Assembly (NCBI GenBank): GCA_963702925.1
Contig: OY969771.1
Location: forward strand, 1,178,001-1,242,000
DNA: 64,000 bases
Reading direction: 5' to 3'
DNA from: CAIKMD01 sp963702925
GTDB lineage: Bacteria; Pseudomonadota; Alphaproteobacteria; ATCC43930; CGMCC-115725
The position numbers and the translations under genes were made by a program. This document shows, one piece after another, positions 15,572 through 23,813 of this stretch. Under the pieces are notes generated by a model. That model saw nothing but the letters and a program-made list of their open reading frames with translations. It ran no database searches and was not told the origin of the DNA. Within the stretch, counting starts at the first letter, position 1; the number at the start of each line of letters is the position of its first letter.

Positions 15572-17191
15572 TCACATATTGGGATAATTCGGACCGCCGC
15601 CGCCTTCCGGCACGACCCAATCGATGTTCTGCGTCGGGTCTTTGATGTCGCAGGTTTTACAGTGGACGCAGTTCTGCGCGTTGATCTGCAGCCGCGGCGG
15701 CGCGCCGCCCGCCGTCACGATCTCGTAGACTCCGGCCGGGCAATAGCGTTGCTCGGGCGAATCATAGAGCGCGTAATTGACGGCGATCGCGCGCGCCGGG
15801 TCGCGCAGCCGCAAATGCGCCGGCTGGTTTTCCTCGTGATTCGTGTTGGAGACGAACACCGAGGACAGCCGGTCGAAGCTCACCACCCCGTCGGGCTTGG
15901 GATAGGCGATCCGCTTCGCGTCCGCCGCCTTGGCGATGTGAAGATGATCGGCGGTGTTGCGGAAGGTCCAAGGCGCCTTGCCGCGCAGGACATAAGTGTC
16001 GAGCGCCGCATGGGCGAGGCCGGCCCAGAGGCCGCGGCGAAAGCCGGGCCTGAGGTTGCGCACGGCATGGAGCTCGGGCCAGACCCAGGAATCGGCCAGC
16101 GCCGCGCGATAATCGGCGGCTTCGTCGCCGGACAGGTGCCGGAAGACGGTTTCGGCCGCGACCATGCCGGATTTCATCGCGGTATGGCTGCCCTTGATCT
16201 TGGCGACGTTGAGGAAGCCCGCGGCGCAGCCGATGATCAGCCCACCGGGAAAGGAAAGCTGCGGGATCGCCTGAAAGCCGCCTTCATTGAGCGCGCGCGC
16301 GCCATAAGCGACCCGCCGCCCGCCCGCGAAAGTCGGGCGGATCGCGGGGTGGGTCTTGAAGCGCTGGAATTCCTCGAACGGGCTCAAGAAGGGATTGGCG
16401 TAATCGAGGCCAATGACGAAGCCGACCGCCACTTGCCGGTCCTCGAGATGATAAAGGAAAGATCCGCCATAGGTCGCGGTGCCCAGCGGCCAGCCGACGG
16501 TGTGGACGACGAGGCCGGGACGATGCTGTGCCGGCGCGACCTCCCATAATTCCTTGAGGCCGATGCCGTAGGTCTGGGGGCCGCTGTCGCGGCGCAGATC
16601 GAAGCGCCGCTCCAAGGTTTTGGTCAGCGAGCCGCGGCAACCTTCGGCGAATAGGGTCTCCTTGGCAACCAGCTCGACCCCGGGCTGAAAATTGCCGGTC
16701 GGGTTGCCGTCCTTGCCGATGCCTTGCGCGCCGGTGGCAACGCCGCGGACCCGCCCTTCCCCATCGTAAAGCACCTCGGCGCCGGCAAAGCCGGGATAGA
16801 TCTCGACCCCGAGCGCTTCGGCCTCTTTGGCCAGCCAGCGGCAGAGATTGGCCAGGCTGATGATGTAATTGCCGCGATTATGCATTTGCGGCGGGGTCGG
16901 CAGCCGCAAAGACCGGCGCTTGGTGAGAAAGACGAACTGGTCTTCCTGGGCGGCGACGTGGAGCGGGGCGCCGCGCGCGCGCCAATCGGGCAGCAGCTCG
17001 TCAAGGGCGCGCGGCTCGAACACCGCGCCGGACAGGATATGCGCGCCGACCTCCGAGCCTTTTTCGATGATGCAGACCGAAACCTCGTTTCCCGAGGCGG
17101 CGGCAAGCTGTTTCAGCCGGATCGCGGCGGCAAGCCCCGACGGACCGGCGCCGACGATCACCACGTCGTATTCCATCCGGTCGCGTTCCAT
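15572..17191 (-). CDS. Electron-transfer flavoprotein-ubiquinone oxidoreductase (ETF-QO)
   Basis: 539 residues. N-terminal FAD-binding Rossmann motif DVVIVGAGPSGLAAAIRLKQ. The C-terminus holds the 4Fe-4S ligands of the ETF-QO family (NCVHCKTCDIKDPTQNIDWV) and ends GGGGPNYPNM. It transfers electrons from ETF, reduced by acyl-CoA and other flavoprotein dehydrogenases, to membrane ubiquinone. No etfAB genes lie in this window. ATG 17191 is the furthest start; ATG 17176 (MEYDVVIVG) is also reasonable. Confidence 0.97.
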   Translation of the reverse strand: MERDRMEYDVVIVGAGPSGLAAAIRLKQLAAASGNEVSVCIIEKGSEVGAHILSGAVFEPRALDELLPDWRARGAPLHVAAQEDQFVFLTKRRSLRLPTPPQMHNRGNYIISLANLCRWLAKEAEALGVEIYPGFAGAEVLYDGEGRVRGVATGAQGIGKDGNPTGNFQPGVELVAKETLFAEGCRGSLTKTLERRFDLRRDSGPQTYGIGLKELWEVAPAQHRPGLVVHTVGWPLGTATYGGSFLYHLEDRQVAVGFVIGLDYANPFLSPFEEFQRFKTHPAIRPTFAGGRRVAYGARALNEGGFQAIPQLSFPGGLIIGCAAGFLNVAKIKGSHTAMKSGMVAAETVFRHLSGDEAADYRAALADSWVWPELHAVRNLRPGFRRGLWAGLAHAALDTYVLRGKAPWTFRNTADHLHIAKAADAKRIAYPKPDGVVSFDRLSSVFVSNTNHEENQPAHLRLRDPARAIAVNYALYDSPEQRYCPAGVYEIVTAGGAPPRLQINAQNCVHCKTCDIKDPTQNIDWVVPEGGGGPNYPNM

Positions 17192-17209
17192 GCCCCAACA
17201 TCCTTTCTT

Positions 17210-17237
17210 GCGGCGCCACTATAGAAAAAGGCGCCGC
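17210..17237. repeat. Inverted repeat in the divergent etf-QO / uracil-glycosylase gap
   Basis: GCGGCGCC (17210-17217) and GGCGCCGC (17230-17237) form 8-bp arms around an AT-rich 12-base centre (ACTATAGAAAAA). It sits 19 bases upstream of the ETF-QO start within a 130-bp divergent promoter region (17192-17321). It could be an operator or an mRNA leader hairpin; there is no T-run, so a terminator is unlikely. Confidence 0.4.
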
Positions 17238-17321
17238 TCCCGAAAGAGGCTGTGGGCAAAGCTGCGCTTTATTTACCCGGCCTTTATTCAAGCCGCCGCC
17301 GCCCGGTGCTAGGTTAACGCC

Positions 17322-18119
17322 ATGCCGAAGAGCGACGATGCGATCGGGCTGCTGCGCTGGTACGCCGCCATGGGCGTCGACGAAGCCATCGACGAGGCCC
17401 CGCACGACCGGCTCGCGCCGCCAAAGGCTACGCCCGTGCCGCCGGCGCCGGCGCCACGCCGCCCGGATCCGATCGCGGCGCCCGTGCCCGCCGCCGTCAC
17501 CTCGGCCAACGCCAATGCCGCCAACGCCCGCAAGCTTGCCGAGGCCGCTTCGACCCTGGCCGAGCTCGAAGCGGCGATCGCATCATTCGATGGTTGTGCG
17601 TTGCGGCGGACGGCCACGCATACGGTTTTCGCCGACGGCACGCCGCACGCCCCGGTGATGATCATCGGCGAGGCTCCCGGCGCCGACGAAGACCGCATCG
17701 GCCGCCCCTTCGTCGGCCGCAGCGGCCAGCTGCTCGACCGCATGCTCGCGGCCATTGGGCTGGACCGTCAACACACCGTTTACATTACCAATGTGTTGTT
17801 CTGGCGACCGCCCGGTAACCGTAAGCCGACCGAGGAAGAGACCGCATCATGCCTACCTTTCGTGTGGCGGCATATCGCTCTCAACGCCCCACAGCTGGTG
17901 GTTCTTTGCGGCGGAACAGCTACAGCTACGTTACTTGGCCGCAGCGAAGGCATCACCAAACTGCGTGGAAAATGGTTCGAATTGACCGTGCCCGGCCTCG
18001 ACCGGCCGATTCCGACTTTGACTACATATCACCCTTCTTTTTTGTTGCGCGCGCCCGCCCGCAAAAGTGAATCCTGGCGTGATTTCCTAGAACTTCAATC
18101 AAAACTTATGACGTCCTAG
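17322..18119 (+). CDS. Uracil-DNA glycosylase, family 4-like, with a reduced iron-sulfur ligand set
   Basis: 265 residues. The first ~80 are a Pro/Ala-rich extension. The catalytic domain has GEAPGADEDRIGRPFVGRSG (116-135), motif RPPGNRKPT (162-170), and a C-terminal HPSFLL (237-242). In family 4 enzymes four cysteines hold a 4Fe-4S cluster. Here Cys92 (CALRRTATHTVF) and Cys177 (ASCLPF) remain, but by alignment with the well-known Thermus enzyme pattern the other two positions are Phe89 and Trp161 (LFWRPP). The cluster is therefore probably absent. It removes uracil from DNA for base-excision repair. Starts 10 nt after a GGTTAA motif. Confidence 0.88.
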   Translation: MPKSDDAIGLLRWYAAMGVDEAIDEAPHDRLAPPKATPVPPAPAPRRPDPIAAPVPAAVTSANANAANARKLAEAASTLAELEAAIASFDGCALRRTATHTVFADGTPHAPVMIIGEAPGADEDRIGRPFVGRSGQLLDRMLAAIGLDRQHTVYITNVLFWRPPGNRKPTEEETASCLPFVWRHIALNAPQLVVLCGGTATATLLGRSEGITKLRGKWFELTVPGLDRPIPTLTTYHPSFLLRAPARKSESWRDFLELQSKLMTS

Positions 18120-18226
18120 ATAAAATAAAGAAGAAAAATACGAGTTTCATTAGAACCAAAAAAGTGATCTGGCTGATTAAAATTTGATCTTGCCAAATCG
18201 GGCGGGGATAGTTATGTGGGTTCCTC
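18120..18226. other. AT-rich intergenic segment
   Basis: Runs such as TAAAATAAAGAAGAAAAATA and GATTAAAATTTGATCTTGCC make this about 107 bases much richer in A+T than the flanking genes. It probably holds the lytic transglycosylase promoter. I cannot pick convincing -35/-10 boxes and see no terminator hairpin for the glycosylase gene. Confidence 0.45.
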
Positions 18227-20104
18227 ATGATCAGAGCCGGGGGCATCTTCGACTCACGCAAAGCTTCGCGAGGCCTGTGGATTATTTTGGGCGTCGCGTT
18301 AAGCTTACCGGGAGGATCGCGCGCACAGGCAAGTGATGTGCGCACCGCCGAGCTGACGCCCAGCGCGATGCTTTTGCGCGAGGCCGATCTGCCGCACATC
18401 CTCTCAGCCGCGGATATCACCCGCTACCAGCGCATCTTTGCGCTGCAACAATCTCAGCAATGGCGCGCAGCCGATCAGGATATCGCGCAGCTTGGCGACA
18501 AGCTGCTCGTCGGCACGGTGCTGGCGCAGCGCTATCGCGCCGCGTCATATCGCGCGAGTTATAGCGAGCTCGCCGAGTGGCTCGCGCATTACGGCGACGA
18601 GCCCGACGCCAAGACGATCTATGCGCTGGCTCTTCTGCGTCATCCCAAGGGCGCGCCGCTGCCGGCAAAGCCGCCCGCGCCCGGATCGCTCGCGCAAGTG
18701 AGCGACGATCTCGGTATCGAGCCGCATCCGACCGATATAGGGGCAAAGCAAGAACACCGACCGTTGCAGCCGGCCGCAGCGCGGCGCGCGGCAAGCCTGC
18801 GCGACGAGATCCGCGACCTCGCTTCGAGCGAGCCGCATAAGGCCGAATTGTTGCTGGCAGGCGGCGAAGCCAAAGATTTGATCGACACCACGACGCGCGA
18901 TCAGCTGCGTGCCGCGATCGCCGAGGGCTATCTCGCCCGGGGCGCGGCGCAAGAAGCGCTGACCATGAGCGCGACGAACGAGACGGCGGCGTATGCGCCC
19001 GTGGCCAATTGGAATGCCGGCTTGGCGGCCTGGCGCTTGGGACGGCTCGACGAAGCACGCGACCGTTTCCAGGCCGTGGCACGCAGTGCCGGCCAATCGG
19101 GCTGGGTGAAATCCGCGGCCGCGTTCTGGGCGGCGCGGGTCGAGCTGCGCGCAAAGCGGCCGGAGAACTATTCTTACTGGCTACGGATCGCCGCCGAGAA
19201 TTCGCGGACATTCTATGGGCTGCTCGCGCGGCGCTTGCTCGGCATCAATCAGAACCTCAACTTCGATGCCGACCGCTTCACCGAGTTCGACGCCCAGCTG
19301 GTATTGGGAAACGAGGCCGGGCGGCGAATTCTTGCCCTGCTCGCGACTGACCAGAGAGAGCCTGCGGCCGCCGAGCTGCGACAGCTTGCCACGCATGCTT
19401 CACCAACCATGCAGCAATCCCTGGCCGCGCTTGCCGATCGCGCCAATCTGCCCGGCGTGAGCCTGCAATTGGCGGCGGTTCTCGCCAATGCGGATGGACG
19501 CAGCCACGATCTGGCGCTTTATCCGGTGCCGCGTTGGGAGCCGCTCGGCGGCTTTACCATCGACCGGGCGCTGCTCTTCGCCCTGATGCGCCAGGAATCG
19601 CAGTTTCTGCCCGAAGCGCGCAATCAATCGGGTGCGACCGGGTTGATGCAGCTGATGCCAGCGACCGCGCGCTCGATGGCCGAGCGTACCGGCGTGCCGC
19701 TCTCCACCGCGAACCGCAAGGCCGAGCGCGAGGCGTTGAGCGATCCCGAATACAACCTCATGCTGGCGCAGGAATATATCGAGGTTCTGCTCCGCGATAG
19801 CCGCATCAAGGGCAACCTCATCCTGTTCGCCGTCGCCTATAATCACGGCCCGACCGCGATGGCGCGCTGGCAGGCGACGCGACCCGAATTCCGCGACGAT
19901 CCGTTGCTGTTCCTCGAAAGCGTTCCGTGGGCGCAGTCGCGCACCTACACGCTGCGGGTACTGACGAATTACTGGATTTACCGCATGCGGCTCAACCAGC
20001 CGACCCCGGATCTCGACGCGCTTGCTGCCGGTCATTGGCCGACCTATATGGCCTATGACGGCACGGCCGTTGCGGATAGTGGTCGCTCCCATGCCAAAAA
20101 TTGA
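18227..20104 (+). CDS. Soluble-type lytic murein transglycosylase (Slt family)
   Basis: 625 residues with an N-terminal secretion signal (LWIILGVALSLPGGSRAQAS). A long superhelical alpha domain (about 60-440) follows, as in Slt70. The catalytic SLT domain begins at FALMRQESQFLPEARNQSGA with catalytic Glu457 and continues TGLMQLMPATARSMAE and FAVAYNHGPTAMARW. It cleaves the glycan strand of peptidoglycan to form 1,6-anhydroMurNAc in the periplasm. The 3' end overlaps moaB by 14 nt. Confidence 0.94.
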   Translation: MIRAGGIFDSRKASRGLWIILGVALSLPGGSRAQASDVRTAELTPSAMLLREADLPHILSAADITRYQRIFALQQSQQWRAADQDIAQLGDKLLVGTVLAQRYRAASYRASYSELAEWLAHYGDEPDAKTIYALALLRHPKGAPLPAKPPAPGSLAQVSDDLGIEPHPTDIGAKQEHRPLQPAAARRAASLRDEIRDLASSEPHKAELLLAGGEAKDLIDTTTRDQLRAAIAEGYLARGAAQEALTMSATNETAAYAPVANWNAGLAAWRLGRLDEARDRFQAVARSAGQSGWVKSAAAFWAARVELRAKRPENYSYWLRIAAENSRTFYGLLARRLLGINQNLNFDADRFTEFDAQLVLGNEAGRRILALLATDQREPAAAELRQLATHASPTMQQSLAALADRANLPGVSLQLAAVLANADGRSHDLALYPVPRWEPLGGFTIDRALLFALMRQESQFLPEARNQSGATGLMQLMPATARSMAERTGVPLSTANRKAEREALSDPEYNLMLAQEYIEVLLRDSRIKGNLILFAVAYNHGPTAMARWQATRPEFRDDPLLFLESVPWAQSRTYTLRVLTNYWIYRMRLNQPTPDLDALAAGHWPTYMAYDGTAVADSGRSHAKN

Positions 20105-20642
20105 CGAGTCGCGCCCGTTCCTTCCCGTCAACATCGCGGTTTTGACGATTTCCGACACGCGCAGCGAGGCCGATGACAAATCGGGCCGTACGCTTGCCGA
20201 GCTGGTCGCCGGCGCGGGGCATCGTGTGATCGCAAAGAAGATCGTCCGCGACGACAAGGACGTGATCATCGCGCAACTCCGGGCGTGGGTTGCCGATCCG
20301 ACCATCGACGTCGTGATCTCGACAGGCGGCACCGGGGTCACGGGTCGCGACGTCACCCCTGAAGCGTTTCACGCGGTTTATGAGAAAGAGATCGCCGGTT
20401 TCGGCGAGCTGTTCCGATTTCTCTCCTATCAGAAGGTCGGCACCTCGACGATCCAGAGCCGCGCCACGGCGGGCGTGGCGGGCGGCACCTATCTTTTCGC
20501 TCTCCCCGGCTCGCCCAGCGCCTGTCGCGATGGTTGGGACGACATCATCAAGCACCAGCTCGATAACCGCCATCGGCCGTGCAACCTCGTTGAGCTGATG
20601 CCGCGCCTCCAAGAACACCTAAAGCCGACCGCTCAAGGCTGA
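20091..20642 (+). CDS. moaB: Molybdenum cofactor biosynthesis protein MoaB/MogA family
   Basis: 183 residues from ATG at 20091 (MPKIDESRPFLPVNIAVLTI). It contains the MoaB/Mog core: SDTRSEADDKSGRTLAEL, then VVISTGGTGVTGRDVTPEAF, then FALPGSPSACRDGWDDIIKH. The family adenylates molybdopterin before Mo insertion. The start inside the end of the transglycosylase gene suggests co-transcription. An upstream in-frame ATG at 20022 only adds shadow sequence. Confidence 0.93.
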   Translation: MPKIDESRPFLPVNIAVLTISDTRSEADDKSGRTLAELVAGAGHRVIAKKIVRDDKDVIIAQLRAWVADPTIDVVISTGGTGVTGRDVTPEAFHAVYEKEIAGFGELFRFLSYQKVGTSTIQSRATAGVAGGTYLFALPGSPSACRDGWDDIIKHQLDNRHRPCNLVELMPRLQEHLKPTAQG

Positions 20643-20727
20643 GGAGTGCGATGCGCACACCCGGGCGCGCCTAAGATCTCGCGGCAATGTTCTTGATTTG
20701 TTCAAATCTAGGTCGCATAATTTTGCG

Positions 20728-21813
20728 ATGGACGAGCCACTCCCGCCATCGCCCCGCAAGGGAAGGGGCGCCGTCAGCAACGCGACCGGCCGGTTCGAGC
20801 CCGAAACCCGCCTCCTGACCGATGATGGCTGGGGCGGTGGCGATGAGCCCGCGCCGCCGCTCGAGACGCAATACCTGCACGACCACGCCAAAACGATCAT
20901 CGCGCGCAACGATTCGCCCGACATCCCCTTCGACCGCTCGATCAACCCCTATCGCGGCTGCGAGCATGGCTGCATCTATTGCTTCGCGCGGCCGACTCAC
21001 GCCTATCTCGGCCTTTCGCCGGGGCTCGATTTCGAAAGCCGCATCTTCGTCAAAGACGACGCGCCGGCATTGCTTCGCGCCGAGCTGTCGAAACCTTCTT
21101 ATCGGTGCAAAGCGATCACGCTCGGCGCCAACACTGATCCCTATCAGCCGATCGAGCGCAAGCTCGAGCTGACGCGGCGCATCATCGCCGTACTCAAGGA
21201 ATTCCAGCACCCGGTTTGCATCGTCACCAAATCGGCCCTGGTACAGCGCGATATCGATCTCCTGGCGGCGATGGCGCGGGATCGTTTGGCGAGCGTCGCG
21301 GTGTCGGTCACGACGCTCGATCGCAGCCTTGCGCGCAAGCTCGAGCCGCGCGCGGCAACGCCCGAACGACGGCTCGACACCATCGCTGCGCTGGCGCAAG
21401 CAGGCATTCCGGTTGCGGTGTTGGCTTCGCCGATGATCCCGGCGCTCAACGACGCGGAATTGGAAAGCATCCTCGAAGCAGCCGCCGCGCGCGGTGCCGG
21501 CGCCGCCGGCTATATCTTGTTACGCCTGCCTTTGGAACTCGCGCCGATGTTCGAGGAATGGCTCAACGCGCATTATCCGGGAAAAGCCAAGCATGTGATG
21601 TCGCTGATCCGCCAGAGCCGCGACGGCAAAGCCTATCGCGCGGAATGGGGCACGCGGATGCGCGGCACTGGTCCCTATGCTGAGATGCTGCGCATCCGTT
21701 ACGAGGCGGCGAGCCATCGCCTCGGCATCGACAAGCGTTCCGAAGCGTGGCGGCTCGACTGCTCGCGTTTCCGCGCGCCGGCAAAGGCCGAGCCGCAACT
21801 CTCATTGTTTTGA
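20728..21813 (+). CDS. PA0069-family radical SAM protein
   Basis: 361 residues. The radical SAM cluster motif is C78-x3-C82-x2-C85 in YRGCEHGCIYCFARPTH, followed by YLGLSPGLDFESRIFVK. Members of this family (PA0069/Rv2578c type, distantly like spore photoproduct lyase) have no established reaction. ATG at 20728 is chosen; the frame is open from a TTG at 20698 but lacks homology there. The 85-base gap before it holds nothing clear. Downstream it converges on the hydrolase gene with 28 bases between stops. Confidence 0.9.
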   Translation: MDEPLPPSPRKGRGAVSNATGRFEPETRLLTDDGWGGGDEPAPPLETQYLHDHAKTIIARNDSPDIPFDRSINPYRGCEHGCIYCFARPTHAYLGLSPGLDFESRIFVKDDAPALLRAELSKPSYRCKAITLGANTDPYQPIERKLELTRRIIAVLKEFQHPVCIVTKSALVQRDIDLLAAMARDRLASVAVSVTTLDRSLARKLEPRAATPERRLDTIAALAQAGIPVAVLASPMIPALNDAELESILEAAAARGAGAAGYILLRLPLELAPMFEEWLNAHYPGKAKHVMSLIRQSRDGKAYRAEWGTRMRGTGPYAEMLRIRYEAASHRLGIDKRSEAWRLDCSRFRAPAKAEPQLSLF

Positions 21814-21841
21814 GCCTGGTTGTTGACGAACCCGAACGCGG

Positions 21842-22579
21842 TCAGCTCGGCCGATAAGGGCGCCAATTGGATTCCGGCTGAGCCAGCCGATCGGCGATGA
21901 TGCGCCAGGCCGTCATGTTACGCACCATCGTGCCGTGGGAGCCGCGCACTTCGATGCTTTCGCGCAGCGAGCCGGGCACTTCGCGGCAGCTTTGCCAGGC
22001 GACGATGCCGTCGCTGCGCGTGAAGATCGCGGTCACGGGCACGGAAGGCGGCTCGTTGAGCCGATCCATCGCGGAAACCGCGTCGAAACTGTGCCACCGC
22101 GACAACAGCTTATAAACCGGCTCGAGCGGACTCGCGGTCGGCTGTTGGATCGGGCTTGCCAGCAAGATCAGCTGCCGCACTTGCTCGGGCCGCGCCTTGG
22201 CCAATTCGCGCGCGATCACCCCGCCGAGGCTGTGGCCGATGAGGCTTACCTTGCAACCGTGCCGCGCCGCGATTTCCGCGAGCCGTCGCTCCATACCTTT
22301 AATTGCGGTCGCAGTCGGACCGATATTGGTGCCAAGCCCCCAGCCATAGACGGCATAACCGCAAGCCGCCAGAAACCGCCGCAGCACCAAGGTCGAGCGG
22401 TCGCTGCGCAGGAAACACGGCACCACCAGCACCGGATGCCCGTCGCCGCGCGGCGCGCGGCTCACCGCGGCGCGAAGCGTGCCCGGGCGCAGCGGCACGA
22501 AATGCGCGGCGGCGCCGGCCAAGGTGAGATGCAATTTGGGCGGCGCCGGCTTTTCCCGCATGCGTGCGTGATCGATCAT
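21842..22579 (-). CDS. Alpha/beta-hydrolase (lipase/esterase-like)
   Basis: 245 residues. The nucleophile elbow GHSLGG occurs in CKVSLIGHSLGGVIARELAK and an oxyanion region in HPVLVVPCFLRSDRSTLVLR. A later Asp (FTRSDGIVAWQSC) and His (VRGSHGTMVRN) complete a plausible Ser-Asp-His triad. There is no signal peptide, so it is probably cytoplasmic. The substrate is unknown. The divergent gap to the ArsR gene (22580-22730) carries the promoter and palindrome described separately. Confidence 0.85.
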   Translation of the reverse strand: MIDHARMREKPAPPKLHLTLAGAAAHFVPLRPGTLRAAVSRAPRGDGHPVLVVPCFLRSDRSTLVLRRFLAACGYAVYGWGLGTNIGPTATAIKGMERRLAEIAARHGCKVSLIGHSLGGVIARELAKARPEQVRQLILLASPIQQPTASPLEPVYKLLSRWHSFDAVSAMDRLNEPPSVPVTAIFTRSDGIVAWQSCREVPGSLRESIEVRGSHGTMVRNMTAWRIIADRLAQPESNWRPYRPS

Positions 22580-22674
22580 GGGTTACTCATGCGATGCATC
22601 GCCCGCAGGGAGTTGCCCGAGCCGATGCGGCGGGTCAAGCGCGAATCGGCGGATCTTCGAAACGCAATCGCCAT

Positions 22675-22712
22675 TTGACTTTATATCAGAATTCACTAAA
22701 TAAGTAATTACT
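22675..22712 (+). promoter_or_regulatory. Candidate sigma-70 promoter with palindromic operator ahead of the ArsR-tauE genes
   Basis: TTGACT (22675-22680), a 16-base spacer and TAAATA (22697-22702) resemble a housekeeping promoter. The perfect palindrome AGTAATTACT (22703-22712) directly follows in an otherwise AT-rich stretch. Its position would let a bound ArsR-type repressor block transcription. The ribosome site GGAGGG follows at 22721. Confidence 0.5.
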
Positions 22713-22730
22713 AATATATTGGAGGGTAAC

Positions 22731-22925
22731 ATGGCCGCAAAAGCTTTCGAACCCGCCAGCTTCGAGAACCGGACAACCGGTGTACGCGGCATCCTCGGCA
22801 CCGCCGCGAATGAACGGCGGCTGACGGTGTTGTGCAAATGGGGCGAAGCGAACGCCACGGCTTTGGCCGAGGCGTTCGGTCTCGGCCCGTCGGTGCTGTC
22901 GCAGCATTTGGCCAAGCTTCGCTAA
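22731..22925 (+). CDS. Truncated ArsR-family regulator (BigR/SqrR-like N-terminal half)
   Basis: 64 residues from ATG at 22731, preceded by GGAGGGTAAC. It contains the ArsR winged-helix beginning GTAANERRLTVLCKWGEANA and the recognition helix region LGPSVLSQHLAKLR, then stops. ArsR proteins normally run about 95-110 residues, with a beta-hairpin wing and a C-terminal dimer helix after this point; both are missing. The Cys in ANERRLTVLC matches the first sensing Cys of sulfide-responsive BigR/SqrR proteins, and the next gene is the TauE type usually found with BigR. It is either a non-functional remnant or an unusual mini-regulator. The stop is 6 nt before the tauE-like start. Confidence 0.75.
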   Translation: MAAKAFEPASFENRTTGVRGILGTAANERRLTVLCKWGEANATALAEAFGLGPSVLSQHLAKLR

Positions 22926-22931
22926 CCCCCG

Positions 22932-23714
22932 ATGGTCGGCTCGCTGCTTCAGGCCGCGCTCGGCTTCGCTTCCGGCTCGCTGGTCGGATTTACGTTGGGC
23001 CTTGTCGGCGGCGGCGGATCTATCCTTGCCGTTCCGCTTATGGTCTATGTCGTCGGCGTGCCGAGTCCCCATGTCGCGATCGGCACCAGCGCCGTCGCCG
23101 TCGCGGCCAACGCAGCTGTGAACTTGGCGCACCACGCGCGCAAAAGAACCGTGAAATGGCCTTGCGCCGCGGTCTTCGCCGGCAGCGGCGTGCTCGGCGC
23201 CCTGCTCGGTTCGACTCTCGGAAAAATTATGGATGGCCAGAAATTGCTCGCGTTGTTTGCGCTTTTGATGCTGGCCGTCAGCGCCTTGATGTTGAAAGGT
23301 CGCGCGAGCGAAGGCGATTTGCACGTCCACCTCTCCCGGAGAAACCTGCCGTGGCTGGTCGGTTTAGGCGCCCTCGGCGGGCTGCTATCCGGATTTTTCG
23401 GTATCGGCGGCGGCTTTTTGATCGTACCCGGCTTGATGTTGGCCACCGGCATGACGATCCTCAACGCCATTGGCTCGTCGCTGTTCGCGGTCATGGTTTT
23501 CGGCGTAACCACGGCCGCCAATTACGCGCTTTCGGGTTTGGTCGAATGGTGGCTGGCGATCATCTTCATCGCCGGCGGCGCCTTGGGCGGGCTGATTGGA
23601 ACGCGAAGCGCGCATCGTCTGGCCGCCCACCGGGGAATGTTGAACACGGTCTTCAGCGGTCTGATAGCCGCAGTCGCTGTCTATATGCTAATACGAAGCG
23701 CTGGCGCGATCTGA
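22932..23714 (+). CDS. TauE/SafE-family membrane exporter (sulfur-compound type)
   Basis: 260 residues with about eight membrane segments and the two family repeats: GFTLGLVGGGGSILAVPLMV near the N-terminus and GGLLSGFFGIGGGFLIVPGL in the second half. Relatives beside BigR regulators are proposed to export sulfite or related products during sulfide detoxification. Here the context supports that only in part, because no persulfide dioxygenase gene is adjacent. It lies 6 nt after the truncated regulator and is probably co-transcribed. Confidence 0.88.
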   Translation: MVGSLLQAALGFASGSLVGFTLGLVGGGGSILAVPLMVYVVGVPSPHVAIGTSAVAVAANAAVNLAHHARKRTVKWPCAAVFAGSGVLGALLGSTLGKIMDGQKLLALFALLMLAVSALMLKGRASEGDLHVHLSRRNLPWLVGLGALGGLLSGFFGIGGGFLIVPGLMLATGMTILNAIGSSLFAVMVFGVTTAANYALSGLVEWWLAIIFIAGGALGGLIGTRSAHRLAAHRGMLNTVFSGLIAAVAVYMLIRSAGAI

Positions 23715-23813
23715 TCGGACATGAAGGGGTCGGCGCGACGGTGGCCGGCCGAATATAGACGCCCACGAAAATGCCGATTGTCGGCGGCGACAAGAGCACC
23801 GCATACTTCGCCG

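Noticed and set aside
17210..17237. Inverted repeat considered as a terminator
   Set aside because: It lies between divergent starts, not downstream of a gene, and has no T-run after either arm.
18120..18226. AT-rich segment considered as a mobile-element scar
   Set aside because: No terminal repeats, target duplication or transposase remnant is visible and both flanking genes are intact; a promoter region explains it.
22832..23758. Plus-strand frame overlapping the ArsR and TauE genes
   Set aside because: Alternative-frame shadow, Arg-rich, lacking membrane helices, whereas the TauE frame has eight helices and both family repeats.
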